A DNA stretch of 64,000 nt, from positions 1-64,000 of the forward strand of contig NZ_SDLT01000025.1 in the NCBI RefSeq assembly GCF_004522235.1. The letters are read 5' to 3'. Of the stretch, positions 51,006-58,694 are shown piece by piece. Source of the DNA: Amycolatopsis nivea (GTDB taxonomy: Bacteria; Actinomycetota; Actinomycetes; Mycobacteriales; Pseudonocardiaceae). The notes beneath the pieces were generated by a model, which did no database searches, had not been told where the DNA came from, and saw nothing but the letters and a program-made list of their open reading frames with translations. The first letter of the stretch is position 1. Each line of letters opens with the position of its first letter. The translations under genes were made by a program, and so were the position numbers.

Positions 51006-51050
51006 GGCCGGGTTCGCCGGATCCCTCCCCTTAGTCCGGCGAACCCGGCC
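51006..51050. terminator. bidirectional terminator between GH92 and the GT gene
   Basis: A 16-bp perfect stem (GGCCGGGTTCGCCGGA with TCCGGCGAACCCGGCC) encloses a 13-nt loop between two convergent genes ending at 51001 and 51075. It can serve both strands. Confidence 0.82.
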
Positions 51051-51074
51051 ATCCCCCCCGTTCCCCCAGAAGTC

Positions 51075-53090
51075 TCAGGCAGCCGCGGGCACTGCCGCGA
51101 CCCGGCCCATCGCCTCCGCGTAGCACGCCTCGAACGAATCCAAAGTGGACTCCAGTGCGTGCCCGGCGATCATCTTGCCGCTCGCCGCCCCCATCCGTGC
51201 CAGCGTCGCCGGGTCGGCGGCCACCGCGTGCAGCCGCTCGGCCAGCTCCCCCACGTTGCCCGGTTCGAACAGCCAGCCGTTGTACCCCGGACGGCACAGG
51301 TGCGGCAGCGCCATCGCGTCCGCGACCACCACCGGCTTCCCTGCCGCCATCGCCTCCATCGTCGCGAGGCTCTGCAGTTCGGCGACGCCCGGCATGCAGA
51401 AGAGATCCGCGGCCGCGTAGGCGTCCAGCAAGTCCTCTTCGGACACGAAACCGCGGAACCGCACCCGGTCGGCGATCCCGAGTTCGCCAGTCAGTTTTTC
51501 CCAGTCCGCGCGGCAAGAACCGTCGCCGATGATCTCCGCACGCAGGCGCGGCACGAGCGCGACCGCACGCAACAGCTCGTCGACGCGCTTCTCTTCGTCG
51601 AGCCGTCCGACGAACAACACCGTCGGATCGTCGGATGTCCGCGAAACCGTGCGCAACCGGTAGCGGTCGATGTCGATGCCGCACGACACCGGGATCGCTC
51701 GCTCTGGGAAACCGTTGTCGTGCAACAATTCCACCGCACGTGGGGTCGGCGCGGTAACCACGCGGGCTGTCGAGAACACGCGCGTCAAGTCGCGCCATGC
51801 CCACCGCGAGGCCGCACCGCGCAGCCACGTCGGCACTCGCACGTGGCCGAACAGGTTTTCCGGCATGAAGTGGTTCGTCGCCACCCCGGGAATGCCCATC
51901 GCGGCGGCGTGCTTCAGCACGTACCTTCCGACCACGAAATGCGCCTGGACGTGCACGAGGTCGGGCTGCAACTCCTCCAGCAGCGCAGCCACGTCCTTGC
52001 TCACCTCCCAGGGCAGGCCGATCCGGAAGGTGCGGTGGAACGGGGTGCGGTGCGACCGGACCCGGTGCACCACGACGTCGCCGTCCCTTTCGGTGCGCGC
52101 CGGGCCCTCCGGGTCGACGCTGATCACGTGGACCTCGTGGCCGCGGCCGGCGAGACCGGTGGACAGCCGGTACGCGAACTGCGCCGCGCCGTTGACGTCC
52201 GGAGGATAGGTCTCGGCGGCGACCACGATGCGCAAAGGCAGGTCGTCGTTCACTGGGTGCTCCGATCTGGTGGAATGGACAGAAGAAGAACTGCCGCGGC
52301 TCAGCACGGCGACGCCGCCGACCGCCAGCACCGCCGCGGTGAGCGCGACCGCGGTCGCCGCGGCGTCGAGGTGCGTGGCTTCGCCGAGCACCCCGGCGCC
52401 GAGACCCACTGCGACCAGCGGATCCACGACAGTCAGGCACGCGACGGCGAGGTGCGGCGGACCGCATCGGTAGGACAACTGCACGAGCCAGCCGCCGACC
52501 AGCAACGCCGTCACCATCGCGGCGACGGACACCGCGGTGCCGAAATCGACGGTCCCCTCGCGGATTTCGAGGGAAACCGCGCGCATCAGCACCGAAACGA
52601 AGCCGTAGGCAGCACCGCCGGCCGCGCCGAAACACAGTCCGCGGACCGACGGACGCGAGACGATCGCGCCGATCAGCGTCAGCAGCGCCACGCCCCCCAG
52701 CACCAGCAACGCCGCCCGCGTTTGCGCGTCGGCGCCGACCTCAGTGCTCGTGGCGCTGCCCGCGGCGACGGTCACGAACGTCCCGACGCCGAGCATGGTG
52801 ACCGCGACCGCGGGCAAATCCCGCCGTCGCCGGTCGAGAATCGCGGTGATCGCGACGGCGATGACCCCGACCGGCTGCACGACGGTCAGCGGAGCCATCC
52901 CCAGCGCGACCGCGTGCACGCCCGCGCCCGAACCGAGCAGGGCCAGCCCACCGAGCCAGCGCGGCGCGCGGACCAGCTCCCCGATCCGCGGCCGGCCGGG
53001 CAGCCCGGTGACCACACCGTGCTGCAGAAGCGCGCCAGCGGAAAAGAAAACCGCACCGAGCACGGCGAGCGCGATGGCGAGGATCGTCAT
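51075..53090 (-). CDS. EamA/DMT-like membrane transporter fused to GT4 glycosyltransferase
   Basis: A 671-residue fusion. Residues 1-280 form about nine to ten hydrophobic helices of the DMT/EamA-like type, starting MTILAIALAVLGAVFFSAGA. A short linker (SSSSVHSTRSEHPVNDD) leads to a cytosolic GT4 domain at about 300-671: PPDVNGAAQFAYRLSTGLAG, VHVQAHFVVGRY, VLFVGRLDEEKRVDELL, and the C-terminal donor-sugar motif ELQSLATMEAMAAGKPVVV (E-x7-E type). Both parts are in one uninterrupted frame. Inferred role: transfer of a sugar to a lipid-linked envelope glycan with membrane anchoring or export of the product. ATG 53090 overlaps the stop of an upstream 79-codon copy (ATGA). The usual state is separate genes, so the fusion is notable. 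Confidence 0.88.
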   Translation of the reverse strand: MTILAIALAVLGAVFFSAGALLQHGVVTGLPGRPRIGELVRAPRWLGGLALLGSGAGVHAVALGMAPLTVVQPVGVIAVAITAILDRRRRDLPAVAVTMLGVGTFVTVAAGSATSTEVGADAQTRAALLVLGGVALLTLIGAIVSRPSVRGLCFGAAGGAAYGFVSVLMRAVSLEIREGTVDFGTAVSVAAMVTALLVGGWLVQLSYRCGPPHLAVACLTVVDPLVAVGLGAGVLGEATHLDAAATAVALTAAVLAVGGVAVLSRGSSSSVHSTRSEHPVNDDLPLRIVVAAETYPPDVNGAAQFAYRLSTGLAGRGHEVHVISVDPEGPARTERDGDVVVHRVRSHRTPFHRTFRIGLPWEVSKDVAALLEELQPDLVHVQAHFVVGRYVLKHAAAMGIPGVATNHFMPENLFGHVRVPTWLRGAASRWAWRDLTRVFSTARVVTAPTPRAVELLHDNGFPERAIPVSCGIDIDRYRLRTVSRTSDDPTVLFVGRLDEEKRVDELLRAVALVPRLRAEIIGDGSCRADWEKLTGELGIADRVRFRGFVSEEDLLDAYAAADLFCMPGVAELQSLATMEAMAAGKPVVVADAMALPHLCRPGYNGWLFEPGNVGELAERLHAVAADPATLARMGAASGKMIAGHALESTLDSFEACYAEAMGRVAAVPAAA

Positions 53091-53326
53091 GAGTCCACCT
53101 CGGTCCGGGCCGTCGCGGCGATCGCGAAGGGCTGTGCCAGCGCGACCGCGTGCACGCCCGCGCCCGAACCGAGCAGGGCCAGCCCGCCGAGCCAGCGCGG
53201 CGCGCGGACCAGCTCCCCGATCCGCGGCCGGCCGGGCAGCCCGGTGACGACACCGTGCTGCAGAAGCGCGCCAGCGGAAAAGAAAACCGCACCGAGCACG
53301 GCGAGCGCGATGGCGAGGATCGTCAT
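53087..53326 (-). CDS. 79-aa mini-protein from tandem duplication (copy 2)
   Basis: The frame starts at ATG 53326 and ends at TGA 53087, whose last base overlaps the next ATG (ATGA). It encodes residues 1-63 of the transporter (two membrane helices: AIALAVLGAVFFSAGALLQH and WLGGLALLGSGAGVHAVAL) fused to the tail AQPFAIAATARTEVDS of the upstream gene. It arose by unequal crossing over. Expression is plausible because the start context is the native one, but a function is not demonstrated. Confidence 0.55.
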   Translation of the reverse strand: MTILAIALAVLGAVFFSAGALLQHGVVTGLPGRPRIGELVRAPRWLGGLALLGSGAGVHAVALAQPFAIAATARTEVDS

Positions 53327-53562
53327 GAGTCCACCTCGGTCCGGGCCGTCGCGGCGATCGCGAAGGGCTGTGCCAGCGCGACCGCGTGCACGCCCGCGCC
53401 CGAACCGAGCAGGGCCAGCCCACCGAGCCAGCGCGGCGCGCGGACCAGCTCCCCGATCCGCGGCCGGCCGGGCAGCCCGGTGACCACACCGTGCTGCAGA
53501 AGCGCGCCAGCGGAAAAGAAAACCGCGCCGAGCACGGCGAGCGCGATGGCGAGGATCGTCAT
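53323..53562 (-). CDS. 79-aa mini-protein from tandem duplication (copy 3)
   Basis: Same structure as the frame at 53087-53326: ATG 53562, stop TGA 53323 overlapping the next ATG by ATGA. The start itself overlaps the stop of the DUF998 gene. It differs from copy 2 by a few silent or conservative bases. Together the copies form an unbroken chain of start-stop overlaps from the DUF998 gene to the transporter-GT gene, so translational coupling could survive the duplication. Confidence 0.55.
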   Translation of the reverse strand: MTILAIALAVLGAVFFSAGALLQHGVVTGLPGRPRIGELVRAPRWLGGLALLGSGAGVHAVALAQPFAIAATARTEVDS

Positions 53563-54191
53563 GAGGCCACCTCGGTCCGGGCCGTCGCGGCGACCGCGAA
53601 AAGCTGTGCGTAGAGCAGGGCGTACAGCACGCGCTCGAACAACCCCAGAAATTCGGGTACGGACTGCTCCAGCAATGGCGCGTGGGCCAGCAGAAAGGCG
53701 AGCGAAGCGGCGCCGGAGGCCAGCGACAGCCAGCGCACCGCCGTCGCTTCCGGCCGGCGGCGTGCCAGCAACCATCCCGCCAGCGGCAGGCACACGAACA
53801 TCGCCGCGCCGGCATACCGGTGCACCGCACCGGAAAACGACGTCTCCACGCCGGTCGGATCGGTCGGGAAGAACGTCGCGACGACCAATCCGGCCGCCCA
53901 CAACGCGATCAGCACCGATTCCGGGCTGCGTTTCGGCAACCCCTGTTTGAGCAACGCGTGCCGGACCAGCAACGACGCACCGGCCAGCCCGAGCGAGGCC
54001 GCCGCCAGCAGCACGGCTCCCCCGGGTGGGAAGACGTAATCGCTGATGACGTCGCGGACCGGGTCGATCGTGCCCGCCGCCACCAGGTGCAACAGGAGAA
54101 TCGGCACCAGCGAGAAAGCCAACGCGCCGGCAGCGATCGCGGGCGCCGCCGCCTTGGCCTTCCGCGTTATGAGGGTCACATCGATCAGCAT
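53559..54191 (-). CDS. DUF998 family membrane protein
   Basis: A 210-residue membrane protein with about six helices. DUF998 features include VRDVISDYVFPPGGAVLLAA after the first helix, FFPTDPTGVETSFSGAVHRY in the middle (His in a conserved loop) and a C-terminal helix ending LLYAQLFAVAATAR. ATG 54191 lacks a strong ribosome site. Its stop overlaps the first ATG of the 236-bp array. Known: DUF998 proteins are uncharacterised and often sit near envelope genes. Confidence 0.8.
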   Translation of the reverse strand: MLIDVTLITRKAKAAAPAIAAGALAFSLVPILLLHLVAAGTIDPVRDVISDYVFPPGGAVLLAAASLGLAGASLLVRHALLKQGLPKRSPESVLIALWAAGLVVATFFPTDPTGVETSFSGAVHRYAGAAMFVCLPLAGWLLARRRPEATAVRWLSLASGAASLAFLLAHAPLLEQSVPEFLGLFERVLYALLYAQLFAVAATARTEVAS

Positions 54192-54587
54192 GCTGGCGGC
54201 CGTGACTGCCCGGCATCGGGGAACACCCTGAGATGCACCCCGGGAATCCGCGGCGCACCCCGGGGCTTTTCGCCCCGTGATCGGACCGGAACGCGCGTCT
54301 CCGGTTCGCCGTCGGCACAGCCGGACAAATCGCCCGAAGGCGCGCTGAATAGGTCGTTATACAGCTGCCTCGCGCGTCGCGATCTTACTGTCCTTTGTGG
54401 ACTTGACGGGTCCCTCACCCGGGTGGATGTCAGTTTCCGCGGGCGAGGCCGCGAGCCGCCGCCCCTTCCCTGCTGACGGGGCGAAACCGCGCGGTGGCTT
54501 GGCGCGTTCGCCGGGTGCGTCCCGGTTGCCGCGGTCTTGGCCCCGTGTTCAGATCCCGGCGAACCCAGCCGAAGGAGCGCAATTCTC
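54192..54587. other. 396-bp divergent intergenic region
   Basis: It separates the DUF998 gene (-) from the OmpA-like lipoprotein (+) and should contain both promoters. A short hairpin (CGGGGC-TTTTC-GCCCCG, 54261-54277) is present. No gene is recognised. Confidence 0.5.
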
Positions 54588-55157
54588 ATGCAGAGGGCAC
54601 TCGTCAAGGCGGTCGTCGGGGCCGCAGCCGTCGTCGCGCTGGTCAGCGCGTGCGGGTCGGGCGGATCGAACGACTCGTCCGGATCCGGAGCGTCCGGGCA
54701 GAACACCGCCCAGTCCAGCGGAGCCGCACAGCCCAGCGGAGCCAACCAGTCCGGCGACGCCGGGCAGAACGGCGCGTCCGGCCAGAACGGAGCCCCCGGG
54801 CAGAACGCCGGCGGCCCGGCCGCGCAGGCGGTCACCGCCGCGATCCAGCAGGCCTCGCAGGCCTCGCCGATCAAGTTCGAGCCGGAGAAGGCGGACTTGA
54901 CCGCCAAGGCCAAGGAAGGCCTCGCCGCGATCGCGAAAGCCATGCAGGGCAACGATGTCAAACTGAAGGTCGAGACCCACGCCGGCTACCCGGACGCGGA
55001 CAAGGCCAAGAAGCTGTCCGAGGAGCGCGCGCAGGCGATCTCGACCGCGCTCGAGGGCGACGGCGTGGCCAAGGACCGCATCCAGGCCGAGCCGAGCGGA
55101 AGCGAGAAGGCACAGGGCGACCAGGCGTTGGACACGCAGCTCAGCGTCGCTTCGTGA
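54588..55157 (+). CDS. OmpA-like lipoprotein
   Basis: A 189-residue lipoprotein. Signal QRALVKAVVGAAAVVALVSAC with lipobox VSAC (Cys about 22), then a Gly/Ser/Asn/Gln-rich flexible linker to about residue 85 (repeats of SGQNGAPGQN type). The C-terminal domain (95-189) has the OmpA/MotB pattern: IKFEPEKADLTAKAKEGLAA, VKVETHAGYPD-type segment and LSEERAQAISTAL. Known: OmpA-like domains bind peptidoglycan; here the protein would tether membrane to wall. GAAGGAG lies upstream of ATG 54588. The next gene starts inside its stop (GTGA). Confidence 0.85.
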   Translation: MQRALVKAVVGAAAVVALVSACGSGGSNDSSGSGASGQNTAQSSGAAQPSGANQSGDAGQNGASGQNGAPGQNAGGPAAQAVTAAIQQASQASPIKFEPEKADLTAKAKEGLAAIAKAMQGNDVKLKVETHAGYPDADKAKKLSEERAQAISTALEGDGVAKDRIQAEPSGSEKAQGDQALDTQLSVAS

Positions 55158-56326
55158 CTCCTGCCCCGTCCCCCCGCCGGCATTACCTGGTCGGGCCGAG
55201 CGGCTATCCGAACTTCGGCGACGAACTGATCGCCGCGGCTTGGATCCGCCGCTTGGCCCGCACCGAGCCGGACGCCGAAGTCTGGCTCGACACGCATTCG
55301 CCGGGTCCCGCACAGCATTTGTTCGGCGACCTGCATCCGCGTTTGCGCTGCACGGACACCTTGTGGCGGCTGTGCGGCGAAGCGCCGTCGGACGATCCGT
55401 GGGAAGTCGCGTCCTGGGTGCGGTCCGCGGTGCACGACCCCGGTCGCGCGCCGCGCTGGGACGCGGGGATCGAACTGCTCGGCAAGCTCGACGTCGTGCA
55501 TCTGATCGGCGGCGGTTACGTCAACGCGCTGTGGCCCCGGCACCTGGGACTGGTCGCCGGGGCCGCCGCGGCCGCGCAGCGTTCCGGAGCCCGTTCGGCA
55601 ATGACCGGACAGGGTTTCGTCCCCTTCCCGCCGGGCGCGGCCGTACTGTTGCGCGCGCTTGCCGAGCGATTCGACGTCGTGGACGTCCGCGACGATCCGT
55701 CCGCCGAACTCCTGCACGGCGTCGCGGGTGTCGAGCGGTCCTGCGACGACGCTTTCCTTGCGCCGCAACCGCCGACGACGCCCACGACGCGCGAGTTCGT
55801 CCTGTGCATGCAGTCGGACATCGGCACCGAGCGACCGTCCTCGCTCGCCGCCCAGGTACTCGGCCTGGTGCGCGAGTGGCGGCTGCCGCCCGGCGAACTC
55901 GCTGTGGTGGAAGGGATTCCTCGCGTCGACCGCGAGGTTTTCGCGTTGCTGGAACACGAACTGCCCGGTGCGGAATTCCACCCGTTCCGCGACGTGTGGC
56001 ATCGCGGCCTCCCGCTCGCGCCCGGACAGACCTGGATCTCCAGCCGCTTCCATCTGCATCTGGTCGCCGCCGCGGCGGGCGCGACCGGCGTGGCAGTCGA
56101 CGTTGCGCCGGAGTACTACACCACGAAACACCAGAGCCTCATCGAACTCGGTTCCGGATGGACACTCGTGGCAGCCGGTGCCGAGAAACCGCCGGAACGC
56201 CCTTCCGGCAACGGTTTCCCGGCACACGTGCTGCACCACTGCGCGAACCTCAAACGCTCAGTCGCCGAAGCCGTCTACGGTCCGGAACTGCCCAAAACCC
56301 GCACCCGGTGGCCGCGGCTCAGTTGA
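55154..56326 (+). CDS. polysaccharide pyruvyl transferase family protein
   Basis: A 390-residue cytosolic protein of the polysaccharide pyruvyl transferase (CsaB/WcaK-like) family. It starts HYLVGPSGYPNFGDELIAAA (the N-terminal GxPNxGD block), then VVHLIGGGYVNALWPRH, SAMTGQGFVPFP and WISSRFHLHLVAAAAGATGV, the C-terminal S-R-F/H-x-H family motif. GTG 55154 overlaps the lipoprotein stop. Known: relatives add ketal-linked pyruvate to wall or capsule sugars. With the GT4 fusion nearby this suggests envelope-glycan modification. The 3' end overlaps the convergent MHS gene by 8 nt. Confidence 0.85.
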   Translation: MTPAPSPRRHYLVGPSGYPNFGDELIAAAWIRRLARTEPDAEVWLDTHSPGPAQHLFGDLHPRLRCTDTLWRLCGEAPSDDPWEVASWVRSAVHDPGRAPRWDAGIELLGKLDVVHLIGGGYVNALWPRHLGLVAGAAAAAQRSGARSAMTGQGFVPFPPGAAVLLRALAERFDVVDVRDDPSAELLHGVAGVERSCDDAFLAPQPPTTPTTREFVLCMQSDIGTERPSSLAAQVLGLVREWRLPPGELAVVEGIPRVDREVFALLEHELPGAEFHPFRDVWHRGLPLAPGQTWISSRFHLHLVAAAAGATGVAVDVAPEYYTTKHQSLIELGSGWTLVAAGAEKPPERPSGNGFPAHVLHHCANLKRSVAEAVYGPELPKTRTRWPRLS

Positions 56327-57635
56327 GTTTGCTGCGGCTCTGGTCGGCGAGCGCGCCGAGTCCGATGCACAACGCGCCCGCGATGAACAGCAGCGAAACA
56401 CCCCAGGTCGCGTGCGTCGCGGAGGCTTCCACGATCGCCAGTGCGGCCAGCGGTGCCAGCCCGCCGGACACCGCTCCCCCGACCTCGCGGCCGGTGCCCA
56501 GCCCGGTCGAGCGGACCTCGGCCGGGAACTGCTTGGCCAGGAACGCTCCTTGCGCCGACAACATCGCCGGGACCACGATGCCGGTCGCCAGCACGAGGCC
56601 GAGCCAGATGAACCAGCTGGTGCCGGTGTCGAGCAGCCAGAAGAACGGGAACGCCAGCAATCCCGTCGCGACCCCGCCGGCGACCACGACCTTCTTCGCG
56701 CCGATCCGGTCGCTGATCCACCCGGCGATCGGCACCGTCACGATCGCCGTCGCGCTCGCGATGCTGATCCCCAGCGCGCCGATATTCGCCGGTACGCCGC
56801 GGAAATTCGTCAAATAGGCGAGCGAGAACGTCTTGAACACGTAGCTGACGCCGTTGTAGCCGATGGTGATCACCATGACCACCGCGAGCGCGCGCCAGTC
56901 GCTGCGGAACAGCTTCACCAGCGGCCGATTCGCCCAGCCGCGCGGCCGGTTTTTCTTGCTGCGCACCAGGTTCTCGAACTCCGGGGTTTCCGGAACCCGG
57001 CGGCGCACCCACAGTCCGACGCCGACGAGCAGGAAGCTGGCCAGGAACGGGATCCGCCAGCCGAACCCGTGCAGGAACTCCTTGTCCAAAGTGGTCAGTC
57101 CGGCGACGGCGAGCGAGGAGACGAGCAACCCGACGTTCACGCCCAGCGCGGGCCACGAACCTTGCCGCCCGCGTTTGCGCGGATCAGCGTGCTCGTAGGC
57201 GACTGCGATCGCGCCGCCGAATTCCGCCCCGGCGCCGAGTCCTTGCAGCAGCCGCAGCACCACGAGCAGAACCGGCGCGAGAAGCCCGGCGCTCGCGTAA
57301 CTCGGCAATAATCCAATGCCTGCCGAGGAAACGCCCATCAGCACGAAGGTCCACGACAGCACTTTCTTGCGCCCGATCCGGTCGCCGAGCGCACCGAACA
57401 CGATGCCGCCGATCGGACGGGCCAGGAAGCCGACCGCGAAGGTCGCGACCGAGGCCATCGTCGCGGCGGCGTCGTTGCCGGGCGGGAAGAACACATGGCC
57501 GAACACCAGCGCGGCCATCGACGCGTAGAGATAGAAATCGAACCACTCGAGCGCGGAGCCGACGACCACCGCGACCCCGACTCCGCGCGGGGCTTTCCGG
57601 GTCGTTCCGACGCTGTCGTCCACAACACTGGGCAT
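56319..57635 (-). CDS. MFS transporter, metabolite:H+ symporter (MHS) family
   Basis: A 438-residue, 12-helix transporter. MHS features are GSALEWFDFYLYASMAALVF in helix 1, IGGIVFGALGDRIGRKKVL (motif A), LRLLQGLGAGAEFGGAIAVA in helix 4-5, and GFGWRIPFLASFLLVGVGLW with the charged RRRVPETPEFENL loop. Known: MHS members import carboxylates, betaines or shikimate-like acids with protons. Two operator-like sites and a promoter lie upstream at 57698-57760. It probably supplies the acid that the divergent acyl-CoA dehydrogenase/CoA-transferase pair activates and oxidises. Confidence 0.92.
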   Translation of the reverse strand: MPSVVDDSVGTTRKAPRGVGVAVVVGSALEWFDFYLYASMAALVFGHVFFPPGNDAAATMASVATFAVGFLARPIGGIVFGALGDRIGRKKVLSWTFVLMGVSSAGIGLLPSYASAGLLAPVLLVVLRLLQGLGAGAEFGGAIAVAYEHADPRKRGRQGSWPALGVNVGLLVSSLAVAGLTTLDKEFLHGFGWRIPFLASFLLVGVGLWVRRRVPETPEFENLVRSKKNRPRGWANRPLVKLFRSDWRALAVVMVITIGYNGVSYVFKTFSLAYLTNFRGVPANIGALGISIASATAIVTVPIAGWISDRIGAKKVVVAGGVATGLLAFPFFWLLDTGTSWFIWLGLVLATGIVVPAMLSAQGAFLAKQFPAEVRSTGLGTGREVGGAVSGGLAPLAALAIVEASATHATWGVSLLFIAGALCIGLGALADQSRSKLN

Positions 57636-57697
57636 GGTCCTGCTCTCCGGAACTGGGGCACAGGCGAGCGGAAGCCAGCCGGCGCGCGCCGTTGCGT

Positions 57698-57713
57698 GCG
57701 TATTTGGGAACGC
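57698..57713. promoter_or_regulatory. IclR-type site 1 (GCGTATTTGGGAACGC)
   Basis: It matches the site at 58676-58691 (reverse reading GCGTATATGAGAACGC) at 14 of 16 positions. It lies between the MHS start and site 2, in the presumed transcribed leader. Confidence 0.6.
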
Positions 57714-57718
57714 TTGGT

Positions 57719-57734
57719 GCGTATATCCGGATGC
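57719..57734. promoter_or_regulatory. IclR-type site 2 (GCGTATATCCGGATGC)
   Basis: It starts 21 bp after site 1 (two helical turns) and overlaps the -10 region of the MHS promoter. It shares CGTATATCCG with site 3 at 58659-58674. Confidence 0.6.
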
Positions 57735-57760
57735 TAAGAGGCCGCAGGGGCGGCGGTCAA
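57731..57760 (-). promoter_or_regulatory. probable MHS promoter
   Basis: On the reverse strand the -35 box is TTGACC (57755-57760), an 18-bp spacer follows and the -10 box is TAGCAT (57731-57736). Site 2 covers the -10 box, consistent with repression. Confidence 0.55.
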
Positions 57761-57826
57761 GGGGGTGGATCGGGGGTCGTGCGTGTTGATTACGGTTCTA
57801 GCCGCACCCAACACGCACGCGGTGAG

Positions 57827-58567
57827 TCAGCCCTGGCGCGCGGCTTCCCAGCGCTTCACGACCGCCGCGGTGATGCCTGCCAGCGCGTCGCCGATCTCCG
57901 GCAGACGGCCGGAAATCCGCGTGGTCGGGCCCGCGACCGCGATCGCCGCGACGACCTCTCCGTCAACCAGGATCGGCCGCGCCGCCGCGCTCACGTCGGG
58001 CAGGGTTTCGCCGCGGTTGAGCGCGACGCCCTCGGCGCGGACGGTGTCGAGTTCGTCCATCGCGGCCCGCACCCGCTCGGCGTCCGGGAGCACTGACTTC
58101 AGGTATGCCTCGCGCCGGCGCGCCGACCAGTACGCGAGGACGATCTTGCCCGCGCTCGGCGGGTACAGCGGCCGCCGCGTGCGGAGCGGCGCCGAGTAAC
58201 GGATCGGCTGCTCGGACTCGACCGCGTCCACGTAGATCAGCGAATCCCCGACCTCGGCGCCGAGCATCACGGTCTCGCCGAACCGGCGGCGGAGCTCCTC
58301 CAGGGCGGGCCGGGCCGCGGTCGCGATGCCGGGCAGGCCGCCGGTGAGCAGGTTCCCCAGCGCCGGGCCGAGCCGGTAAGCGCCGTCGGCCTCGACCAGG
58401 TAGCCGGTCGACACCAAGCCTTTGACCAGGCCGAACACCGAGGATTTGGGCGCGTCGAGAGCGACCGACAGCTCGTGCAGCCGCATCCCGGGCTGCCGCG
58501 CGACGCACTCGAGGATGCTGGTGACGCGGCCGACCGTCCGGTGCGCCTTGGCGCTCGACTCGGTCAT
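57827..58567 (-). CDS. IclR-family transcriptional regulator
   Basis: A 246-residue IclR regulator. Winged helix: LHELSVALDAPKSSVFGLVK. Effector domain: GETVMLGAEVGDSLIYVDAV, YPPSAGKIVLAYWS and AARPILVDGEVVAAIAVAGP. It lies between the MHS transporter (same strand, downstream) and the acyl-CoA dehydrogenase (divergent). The four 16-bp sites at 57698-57734 and 58659-58691 flank it on both sides, so it likely represses both transcription units and itself. Effector unknown. Confidence 0.9.
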   Translation of the reverse strand: MTESSAKAHRTVGRVTSILECVARQPGMRLHELSVALDAPKSSVFGLVKGLVSTGYLVEADGAYRLGPALGNLLTGGLPGIATAARPALEELRRRFGETVMLGAEVGDSLIYVDAVESEQPIRYSAPLRTRRPLYPPSAGKIVLAYWSARRREAYLKSVLPDAERVRAAMDELDTVRAEGVALNRGETLPDVSAAARPILVDGEVVAAIAVAGPTTRISGRLPEIGDALAGITAAVVKRWEAARQG

Positions 58568-58627
58568 GACAGCCTCCCCTGCGTTCGCAGATACGAACCC
58601 TATCGCGCCGACCGCCCGGAACGGCGC

Positions 58628-58656
58628 TTGACCCGAACCGCGCGCCGCCTTACGTT
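58628..58656 (+). promoter_or_regulatory. probable promoter of the acyl-CoA dehydrogenase operon
   Basis: -35 TTGACC (58628-58633), 17-bp spacer, -10 TACGTT (58651-58656). The start would fall near 58663, inside operator site 3, and leave a leader of about 30 nt. Confidence 0.55.
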
Positions 58657-58658
58657 GG

Positions 58659-58674
58659 ACGTATATCCGAACTT
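58659..58674. promoter_or_regulatory. IclR-type site 3 (ACGTATATCCGAACTT)
   Basis: It shares CGTATATCCG with site 2 and overlaps the presumed transcription start of the acyl-CoA dehydrogenase operon. Confidence 0.55.
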
Positions 58675-58675
58675 A

Positions 58676-58691
58676 GCGTTCTCATATACGC
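58676..58691. promoter_or_regulatory. IclR-type site 4 (GCGTTCTCATATACGC)
   Basis: The reverse reading, GCGTATATGAGAACGC, matches site 1 at 14/16 positions. It ends 3 nt before the acyl-CoA dehydrogenase ATG. Confidence 0.6.
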
Positions 58692-58694
58692 ACG

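Larger units (their letters stand above)
52901..53608. repeat. 236-bp tandem triplication at a gene junction
   Basis: Three direct copies begin at 52901, 53137 and 53373, exactly 236 bp apart and differing at only a few bases. Each unit covers the last codons of the upstream DUF998 gene (ending ATARTEV(D/A)S) and the first 63 codons of the transporter-GT gene. The two extra copies create 79-codon reading frames. Confidence 0.92.

Noticed and set aside
51159..53483. A 774-codon plus frame over the transporter-GT gene.
   Set aside because: Antisense to a well-supported GT4 and membrane domain; the repeats in it only reflect the 236-bp triplication.
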